Of a DNA stretch of 5,207 nucleotides, positions 1 through 5,207 are shown piece after piece; within the stretch, counting starts at the first letter, position 1; each line of letters opens with the position of its first letter. The notes under the pieces were generated by a model, which was given only the letters and a program-made list of their open reading frames with translations, was not told the DNA's origin and searched no databases. The DNA lies in NCBI GenBank assembly GCA_050699035.1, contig JBOHDE010000255.1, forward strand, positions 1 to 5,207, read 5' to 3'. Source of the stretch: WHTB01 sp050699035. GTDB lineage: Bacteria; Actinomycetota; Actinomycetes; Propionibacteriales; Nocardioidaceae. The translations under genes and the position numbers were made by a program.

Positions 1-306
1 TTCGGGCTGGCGCTGGTGGGAGTCGGGTCGACCTGGCTGCCCTGGCTGTGGTTCGACGACCGGCCGATCTTCTACTTCTACGCGGTGGCGATGCTGCCGT
101 TCACGATCATCGCGATCACGCTGCTGCTGGGGAAGATCCTCGGCCCGCCGGGCCGGTCGCCACGACGTCGCTGGGGTGCGCTGGTGGCCGGCGGCTTCGT
201 CGTGCTGGTCGCCGCCAACTTCGCGTATTACCACCCGATCTGGACCGACGGGCTGCTGACCAACGAGAACTGGCTCGACCGAGTCTGGTTCACCCGCTGG
301 ATCTGA
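1..306 (+). CDS. pmt: Protein O-mannosyltransferase (PMT family), C-terminal part, 5' end outside window
   Basis: Frame 1 is open from the first base to a TGA at 304-306 and gives the last 101 residues of a membrane protein. PMT enzymes transfer mannose from polyprenyl-phosphate-mannose to Ser/Thr of secreted proteins, outside the membrane. The fragment fits the C-terminal four-helix region of that family: the end of one helix (about residues 1-18), the conserved WLPWLWFDDRPIFYFY stretch (12-27), a helix at about 26-47, a basic loop (GRSPRRRW, 51-58), a helix at about 58-79, and the tail NWLDRVWFTRWI, which resembles the ending of actinobacterial Pmt proteins. The catalytic Asp-Glu motif lies in the first extracellular loop near the N-terminus, so it is not visible here. 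The gene converges on the multicopper oxidase, with 3 bp between stop codons and no room for a terminator. Family assignment rests on recognising these motifs; the symbol is by analogy. Confidence 0.88.
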   Translation, partial: FGLALVGVGSTWLPWLWFDDRPIFYFYAVAMLPFTIIAITLLLGKILGPPGRSPRRRWGALVAGGFVVLVAANFAYYHPIWTDGLLTNENWLDRVWFTRWI

Positions 307-309
307 CCT

Positions 310-1854
310 TCAGTGGTGTGCGTGGTGCGACGTACCCGCCTCGCCACCCTTCTCGACCACCACGAACTGGCCCATCATCCCTTGGTCCTCGTGCATCAGG
401 ACGTGGCAGTGGAACATGTACGGCAGGTCGGGGTCGGTGTAGTCGGTGAACTCCATCGCCAGCCGTACGGTCCGGCCCGGCGGCATGAAGATGGTGTCCT
501 TCCAGCCGGCCAGCTCCGGCCCGGGCACGTCGCCGTCGACGGACAGCACCTCGAACTGCACGTCGTGCACATGGAAGTTGTGCGGGTTGCCGTCACGGTT
601 GCGCACCTCCCAGACCTCCGTGCTGTCGACCTCGACCGTCTCGTCGATGCGGTCCATCTCCATCTTCTTGCCGTTGATGTTGCGCCCGGACAACTCGAAC
701 TCGCGGACCTTCGCACCGTCGACGTCGAGGTCGGGTGCGTCGGCGAGCTCGGCCGGGACGTCGGGCGACGCCGCCAGGTCGTCGGCCGCCCGCAGCTGGA
801 GTACGTCGAACCGGTCCACCCCGCCGTCGAACCGGTTCACGAACACGTCGGCACCGCCGAAGTCCGGCGGGTAGGACCGGAGCACGGTCTCCTCCCCCGG
901 TTGCAGGTCGACCACGATCTCGGCGCGCTCACCGGGTGACAGCTGCACCCGGTCCCGCCGTACCGGCTCGGGGAGCAGCCCACCGTCGGTGCCGACCAGG
1001 GCGAACGTGCGGTCGTCGGAGAACCCGAAGTCGTACATCCGGGCGGTGGACGCGTTGAGCAACCGCAGCCGGACCTTCTCGGTCGTCACGTCGAGGTAGG
1101 GGTCGGGCGTGCCGTTGACCACCAGATCCTCACCGAGGACGCCGATGCCGGAGAACAGCCGGCTGGAGAGGTCGAGCTCGCCGTCGCTGTTCAGCCGCTT
1201 GTCCTGCACGATGACCGGGATGTCGTCGACGCCGTACTCGTGCGGGAGCCGGTCGACCACCGCGCTGTCCGGGTCGTCGAGGATGAACAGGCCCGCCAGA
1301 CCGCGGTAGACGTGGTCGGCGGTCGCGCCGTGCGGATGCGGGTGGTACCACAGCGTCGCCGCTGGCTGGTCGATCGTCCACTGCGGCTTCCATGTCTTAC
1401 CCGGCGCGATCGGCTGGTGCGGTCCGCCGTCGGCCTTGGCCGGAAGGTGCATCCCGTGCCAGTGCACGCTGGTCTCCTCGCCGAGGTCGTTGGTGACCTC
1501 GACGCTGACGTCCTCACCCCGCTCGGCACGCAGCGTCGGCCCGAGGTAGTCGCCGTTGAACCCCCAGGTGTCGGTCGACCTCCCCTCGACCAGCTCGGTG
1601 CTGCCCTGCTGGGCGGTCAGCTTGAAGACGCGTGTGCCGTCCTCCATCCGGGACTCGGCCAGCGGCGGGATCTTCAGCTCCTGCTCGAAATTCAGCTGCC
1701 CGAACGTCGACACCGGCACGGTGAACCAGGCGTACGCGAACACGCCGGCGAACGCGAGAGTGCCTAAGACGACGAGCGCAACGACGCTCCACACGAATCG
1801 GCGGAGGCGCCGGCGAGGTCGATGGGCGGGGTGCGGGTACTGCAGTGTGCTCAT
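310..1854 (-). CDS. Membrane-anchored multicopper oxidase, CueO/laccase-like, three cupredoxin domains
   Basis: Predicted 514-residue copper oxidase that couples four one-electron oxidations (likely Cu(I), or phenol-like substrates) to reduction of O2 to water outside the cell. Residues 12-19 are arginine-rich (RPRRRLRR), followed by one hydrophobic segment (about 20-43): a membrane anchor or uncleaved Tat-like signal. Cupredoxin domains lie at about 75-195, 205-355 and 380-503. All copper ligands are present by alignment with the CueO pattern. HWHGMH gives H131 (type 2) and H133 (type 3); WYHPHPHG gives H171 and H173 (type 3); HNFHVH gives H425 (type 1), H428 (type 2) and H430 (type 3); HCHVLMHEDQGMM gives H482, C483, H484, H488 and M493. 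The Met-rich insert of E. coli CueO is absent. The tail ends HHAHH. I chose ATG 1854 over ATG 1941: the extra 29 residues look non-coding, would cover the divergent promoter region, and a TAGGCT hexamer lies 8 nt before ATG 1854. The natural substrate is not determined. Confidence 0.93.
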   Translation of the reverse strand: MSTLQYPHPAHRPRRRLRRFVWSVVALVVLGTLAFAGVFAYAWFTVPVSTFGQLNFEQELKIPPLAESRMEDGTRVFKLTAQQGSTELVEGRSTDTWGFNGDYLGPTLRAERGEDVSVEVTNDLGEETSVHWHGMHLPAKADGGPHQPIAPGKTWKPQWTIDQPAATLWYHPHPHGATADHVYRGLAGLFILDDPDSAVVDRLPHEYGVDDIPVIVQDKRLNSDGELDLSSRLFSGIGVLGEDLVVNGTPDPYLDVTTEKVRLRLLNASTARMYDFGFSDDRTFALVGTDGGLLPEPVRRDRVQLSPGERAEIVVDLQPGEETVLRSYPPDFGGADVFVNRFDGGVDRFDVLQLRAADDLAASPDVPAELADAPDLDVDGAKVREFELSGRNINGKKMEMDRIDETVEVDSTEVWEVRNRDGNPHNFHVHDVQFEVLSVDGDVPGPELAGWKDTIFMPPGRTVRLAMEFTDYTDPDLPYMFHCHVLMHEDQGMMGQFVVVEKGGEAGTSHHAHH

Positions 1855-1862
1855 AGATAGAC

Positions 1863-1868
1863 AGCCTA
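1863..1868 (-). promoter_or_regulatory. Putative -10 element for a leaderless multicopper oxidase transcript
   Basis: Read on the minus strand, TAGGCT fits the actinobacterial -10 pattern TAnnnT and lies 8 nt before ATG 1854. That places the expected transcription start at or next to the A of the start codon. No Shine-Dalgarno-like sequence lies before this ATG, which fits a leaderless message. I see no good -35: the hexamer 17 nt upstream is GCATGG. The overlapping TATAGG is another possible -10 and would leave a leader of about 2-3 nt. A short inverted repeat, ATAG-N5-CTAT (1857-1869), overlaps the element and could be an operator, but it is weak. Confidence 0.4.
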
Positions 1869-1965
1869 TATGTTGACTGCCGACACCATGCCATGGGTCT
1901 CTTCCCGGACCTGACCCTGATGCGCCGTCGAATGTGAGCAAGCCGAAACTACGTCGCTCGCCCTG

Positions 1966-1994
1966 TTGTTGTGACGCGGCTCACGACATATTGT
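1966..1994 (+). promoter_or_regulatory. Putative sigma-70-type promoter of the TRAP operon (leaderless)
   Basis: TTGTTG (1966-1971) and TATTGT (1989-1994) are separated by 17 bp, the ideal spacing for a housekeeping sigma factor. The -10 fits TAnnnT; the -35 keeps only the TTG of TTGACA. From the -10 there are 8 nt to ATG 2003, so transcription should start at or beside the start codon. No ribosome-binding site precedes ATG 2003, which agrees with a leaderless mRNA. The local DNA is more AT-rich than its surroundings. Confidence 0.5.
1967..1988. promoter_or_regulatory. Inverted repeat resembling a CRP/GlxR-family operator
   Basis: TGTTGTGA (1967-1974) and TCACGACA (1981-1988) are complementary at 7 of 8 positions around the 6-bp spacer CGCGGC. 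The core, TGTGA-N6-TCACG at 1970-1985, matches nine of ten defined positions of TGTGA-N6-TCACA, the site bound by E. coli CRP and by its actinobacterial relatives (GlxR, mycobacterial Crp). It lies inside the -35/-10 spacer of the predicted TRAP promoter, centred about 25 bp before the predicted start. At that position a bound protein would be expected to repress. Relative to the oxidase start (1854) it is centred about 123 bp upstream, where an effect is less predictable. No regulator gene is in the window, so the identity of the protein is inference. Confidence 0.4.
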
Positions 1995-2002
1995 ATACCG
2001 AC

Positions 2003-4153
2003 ATGTCGACGCAGACGTCAGACCGCGGCACGCCCGGCCACGTCAACGTCGACGCCCTGGCCGCCGCGTACGACGAGGAACGGCCGTCCCGTCACCTCTC
2101 CCCCAGGCTCGACACGCTCGTCACCATCTGGTGCTTCGTGGTCGCGCTGTTCGTGCTGCGGCAGGTGTTCCGGCCGCTCGTGCTCGGCAGCCAGTACTAC
2201 CTGGTGATCTTCCTCGGGGTCACCCTGCCCCTGGTGTTCGTCTGTTACCGGGTCAGGTCGTCGAGGCAGCTGACCGACACCGACTCCGACACGACCGATC
2301 GTAACGACAACCCGGGCATCGTCGACTGGGCTCTGGCGGGCGTCGCCCTCGTCGTCGGGCTCTACCCGGTCCTGCCGCTGCCCCAGCTCGAGGTCGGTGG
2401 CGGCGGCTTCGAAGGGTTCCTCGACCGGCAGGGATCCCTGCTGGTGTTGGACATTGTGGCCGGCATGGTGCTGATGGTCCTCGTGCTCGAGGCCACCCGA
2501 CGCACGACCGGGCTCGTGCTGCCCCTGGTCTGTCTCGTCTTCTTCGCGTACGCGTACTACGGCGGCTACCTGCCGATCGGCTGGTCGATCGCCCACCTCG
2601 GCCTCAACATCGAGCAGATCGTGAACGCCCTCTACAACGAGGCCAGTGGCTTCTTCGGTGTGCCGCTCGACGTCGCGGCGACCTACATCGTGCTGTTCAC
2701 GATCTACGGCGCCGTCCTCGACCGGATGGGCGCGGGCCGGTTCTTCGTGGAGTTCAGCTTCTCGCTGTTCCGCAAGTCGGGTACGGCGCCGGGACGGACC
2801 GTCGCCACCTCCGGGTTCCTGCTCGGCACCGTGTCCGGCTCCGGCACTGCCACCGCGGTGACGCTGGGCTCGTTCGCGTGGCCGATCCTCAAGCGGGCCG
2901 GCTACCCGCGAGAGGCCGCCGGCGGCATGCTCGCCGCCTCCGGCATCGGCGCGATCCTTTCGCCGCCCACCATGGGCGCGGCGGCGTTCATCATCGCGGA
3001 GTACCTCTCCGTCTCGTACTTCCAGGTCCTCGGCTGGGCGATCGTGCCGACCCTGCTCTACTACCTCGGCATCTTCATCGCGGTCGAGATCGACGCGAGA
3101 CGGTTCGGCGCTAAGCGGGTCGACCTCGCGATCGGCAGCCCGCTGCACCTGCTGCTGCGGTCGGGATACCACTTCCTCAGCCTCGCCGTGATCGTCTTCT
3201 TCCTCGCGATCGACGTGCCGCCGTTCAAGGCGGTCATCTACGCCACCGTGGTCGCCGCACTCTTCGGGCTCGCCGAGGCGGTGCTGTCACGCAGGCCGGT
3301 CGTGACCGGGTTCGAGGACGTTGACGACGAGGCGGAGCCGATGGACCTCGGCCGATCGCTGGCGTCGTACGCCCAGCGCCTGTTCGACGCGCTCGCCAGC
3401 GGCATCCGCGCCGCCCTCCCGGTGATCGCGGTCTGCGCCGCCGCCGGCGTGATCACCTCGACCATCGCCAAGACCGGGCTGGGCCAGATCCTCTCGGACG
3501 TGCTGATCTCGGCGGCTGCGGCGCTGGCCCCGACGGAGGCGTCGGTGCTGGTGCTGAGTGCGGTGTTCGCGGCCGTCGCGATCTTGATCCTCGGCCTGGC
3601 CGTACCCGTGACCGCGTCGTTCATCCTCAGCTGGGTGATCATCGGCCCGGCACTGGTCACGCTGGGGGTCGAGGGGCCCGAGGTGGCGATGTTCATCTTC
3701 TACTACGCCGTGCTCTCCGAGGTCTCCCCACCGACCGCCCTGGCGGCCGTCGCATCGGCGGCGATCACCGGGGGCAAGGTGATACCGACGATGATGCAGG
3801 CGTGCAAGTACACGCTGCCCGCGTTTCTCGCGCCGCTGGCGTTCGTGATCTCCGGCAACGGCAGTCTGCTGCTCGCACGCGGTGACCTGCTCGCGGTTGT
3901 GGGTGCGGCCGTGGTGTGCGGGTTCGCCGTCGCCGCGCTGGCCGTGGTGACGACCGGCTGGATCTTCGGGCCGACCGGCCGGGCCGAGCGGCTGCTGTGC
4001 GTACCCGCCGCCCTGCTACTGCTGTATCTGGAGCCGGCCTCGATCCTGGCCGGTGCCATCCTGCTCGCCCTGGCCGTCGCCATCCACCTGGCGGCCCGGA
4101 CACGACGGCGTACCTCGTCGGACACCCAACCCGCCCAGACCACCACCCAGTAA
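2003..4153 (+). CDS. TRAP transporter fused permease (4TM/12TM, TAXI type)
   Basis: Predicted 716-residue inner-membrane protein that fuses the small (DctQ-like) and large (DctM-like) TRAP subunits. It takes substrate from the binding protein and imports it using an ion gradient. A soluble N-terminus with VDALAAAYDEERPSR (about 15-29), typical of fused TAXI permeases, precedes helices at about 39-56, 65-82, 106-126, 146-164 and 171-190; VLEATRR (161-167) is a family signature. The DctM-like core has two related halves: GTVSGSG (275-281) and GIGAILSPPTMGAAAF (314-329) in the first, LSEVSPPTALA (571-581) in the second. The paired SPPT hairpins are expected to line the ion/substrate site. An acidic linker, EDVDDEAEPMD (438-448), separates the halves. 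I chose ATG 2003 over ATG 1934: the longer form adds 23 odd residues (RRSPCCCDAA) and would span the predicted promoter. The stop is 24 bp before the binding-protein gene, so the two form an operon. Substrate unknown. Confidence 0.92.
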   Translation: MSTQTSDRGTPGHVNVDALAAAYDEERPSRHLSPRLDTLVTIWCFVVALFVLRQVFRPLVLGSQYYLVIFLGVTLPLVFVCYRVRSSRQLTDTDSDTTDRNDNPGIVDWALAGVALVVGLYPVLPLPQLEVGGGGFEGFLDRQGSLLVLDIVAGMVLMVLVLEATRRTTGLVLPLVCLVFFAYAYYGGYLPIGWSIAHLGLNIEQIVNALYNEASGFFGVPLDVAATYIVLFTIYGAVLDRMGAGRFFVEFSFSLFRKSGTAPGRTVATSGFLLGTVSGSGTATAVTLGSFAWPILKRAGYPREAAGGMLAASGIGAILSPPTMGAAAFIIAEYLSVSYFQVLGWAIVPTLLYYLGIFIAVEIDARRFGAKRVDLAIGSPLHLLLRSGYHFLSLAVIVFFLAIDVPPFKAVIYATVVAALFGLAEAVLSRRPVVTGFEDVDDEAEPMDLGRSLASYAQRLFDALASGIRAALPVIAVCAAAGVITSTIAKTGLGQILSDVLISAAAALAPTEASVLVLSAVFAAVAILILGLAVPVTASFILSWVIIGPALVTLGVEGPEVAMFIFYYAVLSEVSPPTALAAVASAAITGGKVIPTMMQACKYTLPAFLAPLAFVISGNGSLLLARGDLLAVVGAAVVCGFAVAALAVVTTGWIFGPTGRAERLLCVPAALLLLYLEPASILAGAILLALAVAIHLAARTRRRTSSDTQPAQTTTQ

Positions 4154-4162
4154 GAAAGACTG

Positions 4163-4168
4163 AAGGAG
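4163..4168 (+). promoter_or_regulatory. Strong ribosome-binding site for the TAXI binding protein
   Basis: AAGGAG lies 9 nt before ATG 4178, a near-consensus Shine-Dalgarno sequence at slightly long but normal spacing. It fixes the start codon. It contrasts with the upstream permease gene, which has no such site, so the second gene of the operon can start translation independently and probably more strongly. Confidence 0.85.
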
Positions 4169-4177
4169 TAGAACGCG

Positions 4178-5173
4178 ATGAAACGCCCAATCTCCCTGCT
4201 CGCCGTCGCCGTGGCCACCACCTTGGCGCTGAGCGCCTGCGGTGGTCAGCGCGAAGGGTCCTCCGCCGGCTCCGGCGCCGATGACGAGGGCTGCGACGCG
4301 GGTACGGGCCGCGTCAACATCGCCACCGGCAACTCGACCGGCGTGTACTACGTGGTCGGCGGTGGCCTGGCGAAGCTGATCAACGACAACACCGAGCTGC
4401 AGGCGACGTCGGCCGAGACCGGTGCTTCCGTACAGAACCTCCAACAACTGGCCGCCGGCGACTACGACATCGCCTTCTCGCTGGCCGACACGGCGACCGA
4501 CGCCATCAACGGCGACGGTGACTTCGACGGCGAGCAAGACATCTCGTCGCTCGGGCGCATCTACCCGAACTACACGCAGATCGTCGTACGCACCGACTCG
4601 GGGATCGAGTCGGTCGAGGACTTCAAGGGCAAGCCGATCTCGACCGGCTCCCCGCAGTCGGGGACCGAGGTCATCGCCAACCGGCTGATCGAGGCCGCCG
4701 GCATGCAGGCGGGCGACGTGAAGGCGCAGCGACTCGACCTCACCAAGACGGTGGACGGCATGAAGGACGGCAGCATCGACGGGCTGGTGTGGTCAGGCGG
4801 CCTGCCGACCCCGGCGATCACCGACCTGTTCACCTCGTTGGGCCCGGACAAGGTGAAGTTCATCGACCCGACCCCGTTGCTGCCGAAGATGCAGGAGGTC
4901 AACCCGGTGTACGAGGAGGGCTCGATCCCGGCCGCGACCTACGAGCTCACTGAGGACGTGCCGTCGATCGTGGTCCCGAACGTCCTGATGGTCCGCAACG
5001 ACATGGCCGACAACCTGGCCTGCGCCCTGACCACACTGGTGTACGAGACGACCGACGACCTGGCCAAGGTCCACCCGGCGGCGAAGGACATCACCCTCGA
5101 CAACGCGGCGAAGACCGACCCGATCCCGGTGCACCCCGGCTCGGAGCGGGCCCTGGAGGACCTGACCAAGTAA
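4178..5173 (+). CDS. TAXI-family TRAP transporter substrate-binding lipoprotein
   Basis: Predicted 331-residue extracytoplasmic binding protein that captures the substrate and delivers it to the permease encoded just upstream. The signal peptide is basic (MKR), then hydrophobic (about 5-19), and ends in the lipobox LSAC with the lipid-modified Cys at 21. A Gly/Ser/Asp-rich linker (22-43) follows, as in lipoproteins tethered to the outer face of a Gram-positive membrane. The mature part shows the TAXI pattern: NIATGNSTGVYYVVGGGLAKL at 47-67 (ligand-binding N-terminal strand and helix), TGASVQNLQQLAAGDYDIAF (81-100), DFKGKPISTGSPQSGTE (148-164), SGGLPTPAITDL (206-217) and the closing PIPVHPGSERALED (315-328). 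The length is normal for the family. Besides Cys21 the protein has only C39 and C282. Characterised TAXI proteins bind small carboxylates such as glutamate; the ligand here cannot be read from sequence. Having the binding protein after the permease reverses the order I regard as more common for TAXI loci. Confidence 0.94.
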   Translation: MKRPISLLAVAVATTLALSACGGQREGSSAGSGADDEGCDAGTGRVNIATGNSTGVYYVVGGGLAKLINDNTELQATSAETGASVQNLQQLAAGDYDIAFSLADTATDAINGDGDFDGEQDISSLGRIYPNYTQIVVRTDSGIESVEDFKGKPISTGSPQSGTEVIANRLIEAAGMQAGDVKAQRLDLTKTVDGMKDGSIDGLVWSGGLPTPAITDLFTSLGPDKVKFIDPTPLLPKMQEVNPVYEEGSIPAATYELTEDVPSIVVPNVLMVRNDMADNLACALTTLVYETTDDLAKVHPAAKDITLDNAAKTDPIPVHPGSERALEDLTK

Positions 5174-5207
5174 CCCACCCTCGCGATCCCCCTCCCGGTG
5201 AGTGTGA

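Noticed and set aside
313..939. Plus-strand open frame (208 codons) opposite the oxidase
   Set aside because: It is the antisense shadow of the C-terminal cupredoxin domains, with a composition rich in V, H, R and L and no recognised motif. The conserved copper ligands are on the minus strand.
1240..1767. Plus-strand open frame (175 codons) opposite the oxidase N-terminal half
   Set aside because: Antisense shadow of a high-GC gene; no motif, no ribosome-binding site and no context.
1873..1878. TTGACT on the plus strand as a -35 element
   Set aside because: The position 17 bp downstream is GC-rich (GGTCTC) and has no -10-like hexamer.
1886..1896. CCATG-C-CATGG perfect inverted repeat in the control region
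   Set aside because: It is only 5 bp per arm, contains a plain 6-bp palindrome and matches no regulator site that I know.
1855..1941. N-terminal extension of the oxidase to ATG 1941
   Set aside because: The added 29 residues are not signal-like, no ribosome-binding site supports ATG 1941, and the basic stretch plus hydrophobic segment begins properly after ATG 1854.
1934..2002. N-terminal extension of the permease to ATG 1934
   Set aside because: It would add 23 residues including CCC before the family-like N-terminus, has no ribosome-binding site, and covers a plausible -35/-10 promoter and operator.
2018..3172. Long minus-strand open frame (384 codons) opposite the permease
   Set aside because: Its translation is dominated by R, E, D, G and H with no domain or hydrophobic pattern, as expected for the antisense of a GC-rich membrane protein gene. 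The sense strand encodes a recognisable TRAP permease.
5174..5207. Possible start of a further gene at GTG 5198 or GTG 5203, or a terminator after the binding protein
   Set aside because: No ribosome-binding site precedes either GTG, only a few codons are visible, and no hairpin with a T-tract can be seen before the window ends.

Overview
The window is high-GC DNA with the codon use, lipoprotein signal and gene types of an actinobacterium. The main pointers are the C-terminus of an actinobacterial-type protein O-mannosyltransferase and leaderless-looking promoters. I cannot name the genus. It holds four protein-coding genes packed closely: one partial, three complete. I saw no RNA gene, insertion sequence, CRISPR array or phage element.

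Layout: (1) 1-306, plus strand, the last 101 codons of a PMT-family mannosyltransferase whose start lies outside the window. (2) 310-1854, minus strand, a complete CueO-like multicopper oxidase with all ten copper ligands and an N-terminal membrane anchor; it meets the mannosyltransferase tail to tail with only 3 bp between the stop codons. (3) 1855-2002, a 148-bp divergent control region. On each side an upstream TAnnnT hexamer lies exactly 8 nt before the ATG and there is no Shine-Dalgarno sequence, so both transcripts look leaderless. A palindrome close to the CRP/GlxR consensus (TGTGA-N6-TCACG) sits between the -35 and -10 elements of the rightward promoter. (4) 2003-4153, plus strand, a fused 4TM/12TM TRAP permease. 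(5) 4178-5173, plus strand, a TAXI-family substrate-binding lipoprotein, 24 bp downstream and preceded by a strong ribosome-binding site. (6) The last 34 bases hold nothing I can support.

How the genes fit together: the permease and the binding protein form a complete TRAP-TAXI secondary uptake system. Its substrate is unknown; the few studied TAXI systems take up small carboxylates such as glutamate. The divergent oxidase probably oxidises Cu(I) or another reduced substrate on the outer face of the membrane. A shared control region makes co-regulation possible, but nothing in the sequence proves a functional link. I did not find a clearly new biological system. The most testable points are the divergent leaderless promoter pair, the cAMP-receptor-type site and the divergent permease motifs.
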